DNA of 64,000 bases. Origin: Cryptomeria japonica (lineage: Eukaryota; Streptophyta; Pinopsida; Cupressales; Cupressaceae). The first letter of the stretch is position 1; each line of letters starts with the position of its first letter. A program made the translations under genes and the position numbers. The notes beneath the pieces were generated by a model that saw nothing but the letters and a program-made list of their open reading frames with translations, was not told where the DNA came from and did not search any database. Positions 25,236 to 36,459 of this stretch are shown in pieces. The stretch lies in NCBI RefSeq assembly GCF_030272615.1, contig NC_081406.1, positions 477,116,900-477,180,899 of the forward strand, read 5' to 3'.

Positions 25236-26969
25236 TCATTCCTGTTGTGTACTAGAAGGGAGGATGTCAAATCTTTCATCCTTAGGCACCTCAGAGAGGT
25301 TTTCACCATTGGATACGCTCTTTCTTTTTACTTTTGTGGGATCAAACAGTCCCACAATGTGGTCTTCACTGGAACATCCATGTTTTATTGTTATATTTTT
25401 GCAGCTGAAAGGTTTGGAATCTGCCCCAAAGTATGTTGCGCTATTAAGTTCAATGGTGAATCCAGCTTTGTGATCCCTGCTTGGTATGTCATCCCTTAGT
25501 TCCAAAAATTCAATGATCGCCTCATCATTTTGGAATTGGTCAAGGCATGGGGGATTATATTGGTTCCATTCGATGAGTTCAGGGTGTTTAATAGGCATTA
25601 CCTCATCGACCAGGTTAAGTTCATAAGAGCTGTCAGTGAGGGTTAAGACGTTGTGGTGAAGGTTGCTGATGGTACTCTCCATGTTAGAATCAGGCATAGG
25701 ATGTGACGTAGGGTCTGTGGAAGATGTTTCTAGTTTAGGAACCTAAGAGGTTTTAATCTGTGCTTCTCCATAAAAAAGGATTTCTTTCTGAGGTGGAGGC
25801 GATGATGCATCTTCCTCATCTGAAGTATTAAGATATACTGAATCAAATTCCCACTTATGTGAGTCGGTCTCTGAGTCGCTTTCCAGTATCCGATTACTAT
25901 ACCATACTATGATGTCCTTTGAGTTAAACACTACAGGTGTGATCGGTTGATGTACCCTTGTAGATAAAATGATTGGTGTTGCAAGAAGGATTATGGGGAT
26001 CAGTGAATCTGATACAGGTAGCATCGACGTTGTTGAATCTGTTGTTTCTGCTGGAATTACCGGTGTTGTCAATACTGCTGGGGGTTCTGATACTGCTAAT
26101 GGTATTATTGATGTGGTTGTTGCTGTTGATGGAGTTTTTGGTTTGATTAGTGGGATGATTGGTGGGATGATTGGTGTTGCAGATGATATTGTTGGGATCT
26201 TTAACCTCAATGGGGTAGTTGGTATGGTGCTTGGTGTTGTTGATATAATCAAAGGCGACCTCTTTAGATTTTTAGGTTGATATAGAGGTTTGCTGGGTTT
26301 TCCTTTGAATCGCAACTTAGGAAGAATCTCTTTTTGAAAGCCTAATCCCATGTTATCTTTGGGCTTTAACTCCGGTTGTAGTGGCTCATGTTGTCCTTGC
26401 TTGCAAGGTCCCAAAGCACTTTGACCATCATACCCCATTCTTTGCATAATGAGAAGGCTTTTTCCATATTGATCTATAGGAAGCTTAGCTTGTGGGATGT
26501 TTGTGGTGATATGATCTTTATAGATCCATTATGCTAAGTCCTCATCTCTGGTCTCTTCTTCTTGACTCTTTCCAAGGATGAAAGGCATCAAAGTGTATGC
26601 TGGCTTGACCAGTGGCATTTGAAGTAATTTTTGAGGTTTACTATGAGTTCTAGGGGAACTGGGTAGTTGCCCAACACAAAAGAGTTGGCTGAGATTATAC
26701 TCCCCAAGACCTTCCTTTGCCATTTTCATCTTTAGCTTCTCTTGCTTGGGTATAGTGGTGTTTGAACTGGAAAGAGAGGCTGGACTTATATATGATGTGG
26801 ATGGGATAGCTATTCTATTGTTGGGAATGGTAATCTCTAGTTGATGGTTGATATTGTTACAATATGAAAATGGATTTGCATCACCCAGGATTGTAATTTC
26901 TACACCGTTATGAGGAAACTTGATACACTGGTGGTAGGTGGATGGATGGCTTGCATGGCGTGTATCCAA
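25236..26969 (-). pseudogene. A Pol linker with G-patch-like motif
   Basis: A low-complexity linker separates protease and RT. It contains a G-patch-like element (LMQRMGYDGQSALG, later MGLGF) near 26450-26340, then a long Pro/Thr/Ile/Ser-rich tract (26330-25960) and an acidic end. Linkers of this kind occur in gypsy polyproteins of the Tat type. The frame differs from those on both sides. Confidence 0.65.
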
Positions 26970-27625
26970 GGTCTTCCTAAAAACAAATTATACGGTAGAG
27001 GAAGGTCTAGAACTTGACATATGATGTGCTTCACCACTGGGCCCACTCGGATTGGTAACACAACTGTTCCTTTGGATGAACGCTCTGCGTCATCATAAGC
27101 TTTTATGATTATCTTTTTGCGGGGATCCACTGATTCAACAACATAACCCAATGATGGAACCAATTGTAGTGTACAGATATTTAGGCCTTCTCTATTGTCA
27201 ATCAAGACTTTCTTTATTATGTGTTGGTTGATAAATCCTTCAATATGGAGTGAGGTGTTATGAGGTTGTTGGAATGATGTATTGTCACTTTCCGAGAAAG
27301 TGAGGCATGTTGATGGCCTTAGATTTCCAACCATAGCTTGGAATTGATCTGTATTTAGATTTGCAGGGACTGACGCCTCTTGGAGAGATTGATCCAAGAT
27401 TGTTTTATGAGATGGGGATAGGTGCAAAAGCTCTAAGATGGAGATAAGTGTAGGCATCTTATCTAACTGTTCCACAAGGTTATACTGCTTTGGGATGAAA
27501 GGTGTGCCTTGTGGAGCTTCTTTGATGGTGATCTTGCTACGACGTGTAACAACATTGCAGGTAGAGCTTGGATTTTTTATGGTAATGGTTGCAATTTGTT
27601 CATCGGCATCATATAGGTGATTCAC
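26900..27625 (-). pseudogene. A aspartic protease region
   Basis: The retropepsin core is recognisable as IIKKVLIDNREGLNI near 27190, where a DNG-like catalytic triplet now reads DNR, and as LDLPLPYNLFLGRPWIHAMQ near 26960, the flap-to-end block. The upstream 130 residues are typical spacer between Gag and protease. With the catalytic triplet changed, this protease should not work. Confidence 0.8.
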
Positions 27626-27781
27626 AGTGCAATTATAGGCGGCTCACGTATAATCATTTCTATCTATGTTTCACCCTGAAGTGGAAGGACCCCTTTGATC
27701 TTGTGATGGAATTGGATTTTTAAACATAAGATGATCATTGTTTGTAGTTTTTGGGTCATGACCTTCAATTTCAATCTCACC

Positions 27782-29258
27782 TCAGTTAATGAGATCCTGA
27801 ATAAGATCTTTCAATTTGTGACAATTGCTTGTTCTATGCCCTTTCCCTTGATGGAATTCACAATGTTCATTGTCCCTCCACCATGAAGGTTTAACCTGAG
27901 GTTTGTAGTTGGATGTTTTTGGTAAAGTCACCAGATTTGAAGAGACCAACTGACGTAACATTGTTTCAATAGGTTCCCCTAAGGGAGTGTATGTTCGTTT
28001 TTGTTTATAATTTTTCTGGCATTGTCTTGGTTCTTCTTGCGGTACATTGTGTCCTTGATTTGGTGGGGGAGGAACCATGTTGGTCTTAGGAGGGGGGTTT
28101 TGCCCTGCAAAGCGGACCACGAGTTGTGTACTTTTAATAGTTCTTGCATCTACAACCCCATCATTGATGATGTTCTTGTTTTTATTCCAGAAGTTAGGTT
28201 TATCACTGTTGAATCGCGGGCAAGGCGCATCTTTGGGTTCATTGTATATTTTGATAAGCCCCTTTTTGATGAGGGCCCTTTCACATTTTAAACCCTGTGT
28301 AATCATGTCATTGAAAGACTCTATACCTTTCATGTCTAAATTAAATTCCATTTCTTCATTCAAGTTGGAAATAAATATTTCCACTAGTTCTCTTTCAGGT
28401 AGCTGAAGGGAACGTCTGCTAGACATTTCTCGCCATCGTTGTAGGAAAGCTGAAAAATAGCTCCCCTGGTTTTTGCTTAGTGTTACATAGATCGACCATG
28501 GTGATATCGCGTTCAATGTTATGTGAGTAATGCACAATGAATTTCTGGGCCAATTCTTCGAATGTCTTAATGTCGCCTGTTAGTCGGGAAAACCATTGCA
28601 TGGTTGTCCCTACCAAATTTTGGGGAAAGAGTCATATTAGGTACGTGTCCTCATATGCCACTTCTAAGCATGTTGAATGAAATTCACTAACATGATCGCG
28701 AGGGTCTCCTTTTCCTCGATACTTTTCGAACTTAGGTGTTTCAAACCCTTGTGGAAAAGGTGGCATATGTAGATTCCTATCAAAGGGATAGGGATAGATA
28801 TCATTAAGTAAAAATTGGTTTGTTTTCACACAACTATGGAGTTGTTGGGCTAAATTCTTGACTTGTTGCCGCAACATGTGTATGTCATTTGGAGGAGGAG
28901 GAGGTGGGGGATTTCCTTGATGAAGGTTGTATCTAATGTGATCTCGACCTCTTTCATTCTCATTATGACTTTGGCGTTCCGATTCTTGCCTTAGTTGTGC
29001 AATATCAAAATCAGAGGATAGTTTGGCTCCCTCTTGGGCAAGTTTTAAAAATTGAACATCAGCATTGCTCCTGAGTATTTTGTCAAAAATTCGATTGAAG
29101 AGAGGGTTGTGTTGCGCCCTTTCTATTGCTGCAGGAGTAGGAGTACTTGGATTTTCATCATTTGCGTTTCCTCCAAGGGCTTCTTGGAATTCATTGAGAT
29201 TTTCTTCCTCTTCCTCTTCAGTTTCTAGTTGTCTAGACCTTGATCTGGTTTGAGCCAT
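27782..29258 (-). pseudogene. A Gag
   Basis: Translation probably starts at the ATG at 29258 (MAQTRSRSRQLETEEEEEEN). An upstream in-frame ATG at 29363 is less likely. The Tat-type capsid blocks are FDRNLHMPPFPQGFETPKFE, GKGDPRDHVSEFHSTCLE, AMQWFSRL-like TMQWFSRLTGDIKTFEEL, and ELVEIFISNLNEEMEF. The C-terminal knuckle is the Tat form CEFHQGKGHRTSNC followed by HKLKDLIQDLIN. There is a stop near 28632 and a one-base frame change around 28420-28540. The Gag is otherwise complete, about 490 codons. Confidence 0.88.
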
Positions 29259-31327
29259 TTTGTTTACAAGTTTTTGTTGAAGTTTGGTGAAAATGATGAT
29301 GAGTTGGTGATGGAATGAAAGATTAATGTTTGGTGGAGTGTTTTGCATACGGATCTCTAGCACTAAAGGTAGATGTTACCAAATTCCTTCCTTGAATTGC
29401 TTGTTATGTTTTGTTGACAATGTTTGATGTGATAAGGTTTAGAGAGGCTTGAGATGTGTTATAGACCCAACTACGTAGTAATGAGAGGATTCACTCATAG
29501 ACTAGTTTTAACCTGCATAGAAATGCCTCTTAGGATGAGTTTATCCTGGATGTAGAGACACTCTAAAAACTTATGTATTGTGTTTGATTCAAGCAATATC
29601 GAAAGAGAACTTAGAATAAAAACCACTTGATGTTTTGAGAGTTGGAATGGATTGATGATGTGTGAATGTGAGAATGGATGAAATGTTAACTTCAATAGAA
29701 ACTTTGTGTCACAAAAGGAACAAACTCTTCCTCTTCTCTTTCGGGGGTTGGTGGTTCTTCCCTAGCTGAGTTATATGTGATGCAAATGTCTGGAAAGAAG
29801 GCAGAATTGATTTTGCCTCCCTTGTTTTGATGATAGCTCAAAGCTCTATATTGAGTAAAAGCTTTGTGGTTTAAAGATGCTTGATCAAATTCGTTAGATT
29901 TTCCTTGAAGATATAGACGCATGTGACGTAAGAAGGTTCTATGTGAGACAAAGATTTGTCTATTAAGATAGAAGAATTTCCTTCTTTTGACGAAAGCCTT
30001 TGAGCTCAATGGTCTTTTCTTCAAATTGATGTGTTGATGAAGATTCTTCTTTCTCAAGATGTGAAAAATGGTCATATAGTTTGATACTTTTGATGTTTGC
30101 ACTTTTTTTATCTTTGTTGGTATTTGAAAATGTTTGTGAAAATTTTGTGTTGGATGAATACTTGTTTTGGAATTGGATTTTTTATTTATTTTTGACAAGA
30201 AACAAAGCAAGGACACAAACACAAGAATGTTGCCTCAAAAGGCACAAGTGTGGGTCTAGATCAACCCAATCTTTGGACTTTTATGACTCTTTCCTTCCAA
30301 ATGTTTTTGAGTACGTTTTTCCAAAAATCCTGAAGTCAGCTCAGTGTATCACTGGTCTTGACACAAAATGAAGACACTTCAAACACACTTTATCCCTAAG
30401 GTCAAATGGCCATTTGCGATGATTTCAGCCCACATCTTGATATTTCTTCAACTTTGGTACTACATACCTTATGAATCCCGTCGTAGCAGGTAAGGATGTG
30501 ATATACTAAGTCTTGCACGAGCATAACAGATAGATGATCCCTATGATGGGGGGGTCGCCACTTTTATCAGGCTACAAGTAACCTTTCAAAAAGCTATGTT
30601 TCTACTCAAGGAAATATGTGTGGTGAGTATCTTGGGAGCAAAACCTTCTATGCTCTTGCACTGAATTTATCACAAATATCCTCAATCAATAGAATAGGTG
30701 GGCTACTACATAAAGGTGTTTAGTAATTTTTGATGTCTTTGGACATAAGTTCATTCTGTACTGACTCACTTAAGAGCCTTGTAACTTGTGGTGGGGCCCA
30801 TTTGTCCTTTCGACAAGTTACACTATAGGAACAACTATACCCAAGGCTACAACTTTCACTCACACCTAATTTCTATAGCAGCTCAAAGGATTTACCGCAC
30901 AAGGTCATTCTCAAGAGTGATGTGTCTCTTGGCAGGTCTCTCTTAAAAAGATAAACTTTGAGTGTTACTAACACTTTTCTCTTGCACCTAGGACCATGAA
31001 AGCCAAGGGAGAGGATAGTGTGTGTTAGAAGTAGAACCACTTGGCAAACGTTTTGCACAAGTGTGCCAAACACAAAAGACACTTGTTCTTTTTAACTTAT
31101 CATTACAATGGTGATCTAACTATTTGGAGATGTTTCTCCAACAGTCATGGTGTTCTTTTTATCCTTCAAAGGTAATATGTTGAGTAAACTAGGAAAATGA
31201 AATCCTGGTCAACTAAATGAAGAGAACGTTTGCTTGAAGTAAATCGCTTTGAAAAATAAAACAAGTTGATTGTTCTTTTTATTTGCCCAAAACAAAGTGT
31301 GGATTGTGAATTTTAGCTTGAGTTGAT

Positions 31328-31560
31328 GCAAGAAAATCAAAATTTTGTTTTGTTGAGTTTTAAAGCACCAAATAAAATTTGAGTTCCCTAACTTGCAAGA
31401 AAATCAAAGTTTTTTGTGAGTTTTAAAGCACCAAATGAAATTTGAGTTGATTTTTACTTGCAATAAAATCAAAGTTTGTTGTGAGTTTTTAAAGCACCAA
31501 AATGAAGTGTTTCAAAATGATTTTAACTTGCAATAAAAAATTAAAAAAAAAGTGAATTTC
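31328..31560. repeat. 65-70-bp tandem repeat in the A leader
   Basis: Units start at 31328, 31395, 31460 and 31530 with GCAAGAAAATC or GCAATAAAATC. They contain GTGAGTTTTAAAGCACCAAA. There are three full copies and a partial fourth. Confidence 0.8.
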
Positions 31561-31694
31561 TAAAATCTTAAGAAATAAAATGGGTTAGTTCAAACTTGCA
31601 CAAGAAACAAAAAGTCAGTAAAATCCGCATACATGGTGGGCCTCTACAAGCCTAAAAAGTTTTGATTTTTCAGTTACAAGGCATTTTTTACAAC

Positions 31695-31945
31695 GCTTTG
31701 TTACAATAGCGCTACTCTGTGTGAGAACATAAGCGCTATTTAACACAAAAGTGCAACAACAAGTACAAAAGCGCTAAACTAAATTATTACACAGAGAGCC
31801 AAAAGCGCTAATATTAGAACAAAAGTGCCACTTAAGGGTCAATAGCGCTATACTATAAACAAAAGCGCTAATTTTGGGACAAGAGCGCTATTAGGGAAAC
31901 AATGGTGCTAAAAGACCAAATTGCAATAGCGCTAAAGCGTGAACA
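31695..31945 (-). repeat. AGCGCT motif array near the A PBS
   Basis: Eight exact AGCGCT hexamers in about 250 bp, mostly as ACAAAAGCGCTA on the plus strand, with variants AAGTGCAA and TGGTGCTA. Relative to the array at 16985-17275 it is inverted (the minus strand reads TAGCGCTTTTGT). Confidence 0.85.
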
Positions 31946-32015
31946 AAAACGTTGAAGCGCGACCTGTGTGTCAATTAAAACAATCAAAAAAATTAGTAGT
32001 TTAAGAAGGTTTCTC

Positions 32016-32038
32016 TTCGATTCACGTCGAGTTCACCA
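32016..32038 (-). other. A primer-binding site, tRNA-Trp type
   Basis: On the minus strand the site starts TGGTGAACTCGACGTGAA and continues for five more matching bases. Compared with the 3' end of plant tRNA-Trp as I remember it (GTCGGGTTCACCA and upstream), 22 of 23 positions fit. Element B has the same site with 18 matching bases. Confidence 0.75.
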
Positions 32039-32040
32039 AA

Positions 32041-32238
32041 CGATACTCTGCAAAATGGGAGATTATTAGACAAAAACCTGTGGTCGTATAACACATAAGA
32101 AGCACAAGAAACAAAGAGAAATGTTAGTGTTAATCAACCAAAGACTAGTCTAAGCAGGCATACCAAGAGAGACACTAAAAACATAATAAAACATTTGACA
32201 ATAAAATCAAATACAATAAGGCATCTCCAAATGCCTTC
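32041..32238 (-). repeat. A 5' LTR, PBS-proximal part
   Basis: It matches 14950-15148 (for example AAACCTGTGGTCGTATAACA) and stops where B is inserted. Its last five bases, CCTTC at 32234-32238, are the left TSD of B. The LTR continues at 49366. Confidence 0.92.
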
Positions 32239-33844
32239 TGTAACTAGGAATTCAGAAATCATCAAAGCAAGTAACAAATTTAGCCTAGCTCAATCACGAA
32301 AACTAAAATGCAATGATAACAATCCTAAAAACATTCAATGAAAACATGAAAACAAGACATTCAAAATGAAATCTAAGCAAACCAAATGCAGATGTCTCCT
32401 TAATGTGGCTCCATTGTCCTTCTTTCTCCTTCAAATTGCTTTGTTTGTGGATCTCACCTACAACTGCATAAGCATGATGTGAAAGCAAGTAGACAAGACG
32501 AGACGACAGCATAAGGGTACTAGAAGCGTGATTGATTCGACCTTTTGATTGAAGAAATTCATCCAATTTATAGACAAAATGGAGAAAAGACAAGATTAGG
32601 ATGAATTTGATTCAAATGGAAATTTCAAATCAAGAATGACAAATATGACAAATTATGACAAATGGACACTTTCGATGTGAAATTGATTGATTGATAATTA
32701 TGACAAATTGTTATGTCAAAATTGATTGATTGACAATTATGACAAATTATGACAAATTTGCTATGTCATTCCCATGAAATTAGGAGAAATATTAGAGAAA
32801 ATATAAAATTAGATGAACTAGAAATTGGGAAATTAGAAAATTGATGAAAATTAGGAATTAGGAGAAATTAGTAAATTGGAAAATTAAGAAAAAGATGAAA
32901 TAGGAATTAGGTGAATTAATTAATAGGTTTTCATCCATTAATTAATTCATGAAAGAGACCTAGGACTAAATAAATGAATTTATTTAACCCACCAAGAAGA
33001 AGAAAAGGATTAAATGAATGAATCATAAATCCCTAGAAATAAGAGGACAAGTAATTAGGTCAAGACAATAATTAATGTCGATTCGATTATGATTTTGATT
33101 AACAAAGGACCAATGCTGACAAATGATTTGATTGATAAATGCGTCAATTGACGAGGAATGATGACTACTTGCTCCAAATTGACATGATTGAGAAAGACGA
33201 CGATCGATGTCAAATTGATCACAAAATGACAAGATTGAAAATGACAACGATCGATGACAAATCGATCACAAAACGACAAGATTGAAAATGACAACAATCG
33301 ATGACAAATCGATCGCAAGATGACAAGATTGAAAATGACAACGATCGATGACAAATTGATCCCAAGATGACAAGATTGAAAAGGAAAACGATCGATGACA
33401 AATCAATCGCAAGATGACAAGATTGAAAAGGACAATGATCGATGACAAATCGATCGCAAGATGACAAGATTGAAAAGGACAACGATCGATGACAAGATTG
33501 AAAAGGACAACGATCGATGACAAATCAATGGCAAAATGATAAGATTGATAAGAGGACAAAACCCTAATTCCATCATTGATTAGGATTGACGATGTCAAAA
33601 TATGCCAAATGAGCACGCACATTGATGCGACAGGATAAGATCAACGAGAATTGTTATCGACAAGACCAAATTCGAAAGCGAGACAAATGAAGAATGTAGA
33701 AGAAGGACTCAATGCTTGCAAATGATAAAAACCAAGTGTGCGACAAAGGAGAAATGTTAATGCGACACAAAAACCCTAAAATAAGGCAATGCGCAAATGT
33801 TAAAGTATGATTCCGCAATCATTGACCATTTTTAGACGTCTACA
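32239..33844 (-). repeat. B 3' LTR
   Basis: This 1606-bp LTR lies next to the PPT at 33845. It contains a 47-bp tandem repeat at 33202-33545. Several apparent open frames here are translations of that repeat and are not genes. Confidence 0.95.
33202..33545. repeat. 47-bp tandem repeat in the B 3' LTR
   Basis: There are eight units, one shortened to 29 bp near 33485, each built around GATCGATGACAAATCGATC followed by a GACAAGATTGAAAA block. The right LTR has eight full units (48705-49075). Confidence 0.9.
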
Positions 33845-33890
33845 TTTTGCCCCTCTTTGAGACAATGCAAGTTTAAGCGTTGTTTCAAAG
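33845..33890 (-). other. B PPT and conserved stem-loop
   Basis: The PPT (minus strand, ending AAAGAGGGGCAAAA) touches the 3' LTR. Overlapping it, CTTTGAGACAATGC (33855-33868) and GCGTTGTTTCAAAG (33877-33890) form a stem around AAGTTTAA. It is the counterpart of the A stem at 16429-16464 and keeps its pairing by a compensatory change. Confidence 0.75.
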
Positions 33891-34128
33891 AACAATAATG
33901 AAAATGCCCTAGACACTGACAATGACATATGCATGCCCCCTTGAGGAATTGGCCGGAAACATCCAGAAAAGAAGCCAATTGATCGATAAAAGTGATAGAA
34001 AATGATAGGATCGAATGGACTGACAATCGGAGACCGGAGACAAAAAGGACAAGCAATTGATGGTGCAAAAGACCGTGACCAGCATAAGATGGAGAGGGTG
34101 CACGTCCATCTATGCACTGACAAAGATC

Positions 34129-34136
34129 TATAAATG
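34129..34136 (+). promoter_or_regulatory. Putative TATA box of the B antisense PMD gene
   Basis: TATAAATG lies 82 bp before the PMD ATG, with TCATTTGCA about 25 bp downstream as in A. No transcript evidence is available. Confidence 0.5.
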
Positions 34137-34217
34137 AGACAAAGAGAGTGAAAATTGCTCATTTGCACTAGCCGAAGAGGAGAATTTGTTGCTCTAGAAA
34201 AGGACACTTGCAGAGAG

Positions 34218-36459
34218 ATGGCAAACATTCCAATGGCAGATCACCTCAGAGAATGTGTACGCACATACAGATGATCGGACGACGCGGGAGCAGCGGTATG
34301 TATCTCAAAAACCCATATTGTCAATTTTATGAATTTGACTTGCTTGCGGGACATTGCGGGGCCCACAGAGAATGCAGAAAGTGACTTATGCACCTGTGTG
34401 AGCGCATCCTGCGCTTGTGTAGGGTACATAGACGCAAGTTGATGCAACACAGGCGCAGTTGTTCACTGGGAACTCAATTTTGGTCAAAAACAGCATGCAA
34501 ATGATTCAAAAAAAGGGGGATAAGGATAGGATAGGTCAAAATAGATTAGAAACACTTTGACTTGGACATGAAATAAGAAAATGCAACCCGTAGGAGCAAA
34601 CCCTAAAATTGACAAAATGTGCCCCAATTGTGATGCAGAGTCGACAGTATCCATTGATCACGCGGGAGAATCGACCAGACTGCTTCATGTTACGACATAG
34701 ACTCAGGAGCACAGACAAAGATACATTAGCAGGACTTGGGATATACTATATCACATTCATGCCCGAGATTAGGGAAAACATAGGACTGCTTACCGCATTG
34801 GCAGAGCGATGGCATTCGGAGACCTCCTCATTCCATCTAGCGACTGGAGAGGCAACTGTGACACTAGAGGATGTATGGCGTATCCTCTGCATTCCGATTC
34901 ATGGGGAGATGATAGAGTACGACTTGGTGATAGGGAGAGACGCGTTGTGTAGATTATTTGAGTGCGACACAGATGATTTGGACATCTTAGAGAGGGAGAT
35001 TAGCTGGGAGACCATGGCATCAGAGTATGATCGGTGATATGTGGTGATAGCTATGGTGATAGCATGCCTACTAGTAGGAGACAGACGAGGACATGGATTC
35101 CCTATTGGATGGGGAAGAGTGCTAGAGTGGATGGCGACAGAGGGTATGGTGTACGCATGGGGACCATGTGTACTGGCTATGGTGTATTTTCAGTTGCATC
35201 AGATAGCATATCAGGGGGTTCAGACTTTGAGCTGTGGAGTCACACTGTTGCAGGTATGGGCATTTGAGCACATAGCCATATGTCGACCGATTGCAGAGAG
35301 ACAGGTAGTACTGCATCGACCATATGTGTACTGTTATGGGGGAGCACTGAGACAGGGTCCTTTTGGATACATATTGTATTGGCGACATGAGCTAGACAGA
35401 TTGAGAAAGTTCACATGGAGGCCATATCTTGATTGCCCTGGATGGTGAGATGATAGTGAGGAGCTACCGTATTGCAGACAAGAGAGGTACCTAATTGGGC
35501 GACCAGTGAACCGCCAGAGGGTGATTGAGATGTACCTGCCAGAGAGAGTCAGATGACAGTTTGGAGAGAGGCAGGATGTACCCAGAGGGACTGCACACTT
35601 TGCCCGATCTCACAGAGAGACGAGTCAGTGGGGGAGGATGATTCAACCACACATAGCATATGCTGACTTCACATAGCTACAACAGAGACAGTGGGATTGG
35701 AGATGAGATGTGGTGGACATCGGGATGATAGAGGAGTATGAGCGATGGTTTGCACGACGATGGCCAGTGCCATTGACAGATCCTGAGATTCCAGTAGCTA
35801 GGAGACAAGAGGACTTCCCACTCGCTGGAGAGGAGGGAGATGAGGATGAGGAGGAAGAGGGCAGTGATGAGGATGAGGAGAATGATGAGGACAAAGATGA
35901 TGAAGATGAAGATTATGAGCCAGATTCAGGTGATCAGGAGTCATTGCAAGATATACCCATACAGCTGGAGACAGCTAGGATAGAGGAGATGGAGATGTGT
36001 AGGGCTACCATAGCGAGTCAGCATGATCACATTGTGACATTAGAGAGATAGAATTCTATCTTGAGGATAGAGTAGGATCAGTTCAGAGTGGAGATAGCTA
36101 GACTTACAGCGGCTCGAGATGCAACAATAACCCAGGCACAACAAGAAGGATAGAGAGTCACTGAGTATATTGGGTCGATTAGGGACGCCAGTGCACGTGA
36201 GATGGCATAGATGTTGGTAGAGACCGGAGAGGAGATACGCCATTGGAGGACACTATATGAGAGTGCAGTTCCACTAGATCAGAGAGCAGCTTCATATCAG
36301 GCACGATCGAGGACAGAGAGCAGACCACGTTCTCCGAGGTCAGTGAGCAGCATGGGGGTGAGTGGACCTATGAGACCATCACAGCCAGGACCAGGGGTAG
36401 GAGGGACATCATCCTTGAGACATGGCAGGGATGAGGAGGACAGAGGGAGCACCCAGTGA
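34218..36459 (+). pseudogene. Plant mobile domain (PMD) gene carried antisense in B
   Basis: Exon 1 is 34218-34295 (MANIPMADHLRECVRTYR, then a TGA, then SDDAGAA). A phase-0 intron runs 34296-34638 (GTATGT...GATGCAG). Exon 2 runs 34639-36459. PMD blocks: LLTALAERWHSETSSFHLAT, VTLEDVWRILCIPIHGEM, GHGFPIGWGRVLEWM, YAWGPCVLAMVYFQLHQ, WAFEHIAICRP, YLIGR and VIEMYLPERV. After the domain comes a strongly acidic Glu/Asp tract (about 35820-35935), a helix-rich region, EIRHWRTLYESAVP (matching the A copy), and a Ser/Arg/Pro tail. The second exon keeps one frame for 1.8 kb with nine stops (TGA at 35035, 35446, 35554, 35704; TAG at 35674, 36049, 36073, 36151, 36208) and no frameshift. It probably encoded a nuclear PMD protein; its role for the element is unknown. 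Confidence 0.88.
34391..34458 (+). repeat. Short GCGC motif cluster in intron 1 of the B PMD gene
   Basis: The cluster contains GTGAGCGCA, TGCGCTTGTGT (34410-34420), GACGCAAG and ACACAGGCGCA. TGCGCTTGTGT is the exact reverse complement of ACACAAGCGCA found twice near the PBS at 47553-47626. Confidence 0.65.

Larger units (their letters stand above)
29364..32015. other. A 5' leader, noncoding
   Basis: This 2.65-kb leader lies between PBS and gag. A 176-codon minus-strand frame at 29692-30222 has no recognisable domain and I do not call it a gene. The leader holds a 65-70-bp tandem repeat (31328-31560) and the AGCGCT array (31695-31945). Confidence 0.6.

Noticed and set aside
25969-26280. Plus-strand Gly/Val/Ile-rich frame of 103 codons
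   Set aside because: It is the shadow of the Pro/Thr/Ile-rich Pol linker of A on the other strand.
29692-30222. 176-codon minus-strand frame in the A leader
   Set aside because: No domain, unusual Lys/His/Phe-rich make-up, and a position in the untranslated leader; not supported as a gene.
16985-31945. The AGCGCT arrays as ends of a DNA transposon
   Set aside because: They lie inside A between its PPT and PBS, and no TSD or terminal inverted repeat surrounds them.
33023-33622. Several Ser/Cys/Ile-rich open frames, repeated at 48525-49143
   Set aside because: They translate the 47-bp tandem repeat in the B LTRs in different frames.
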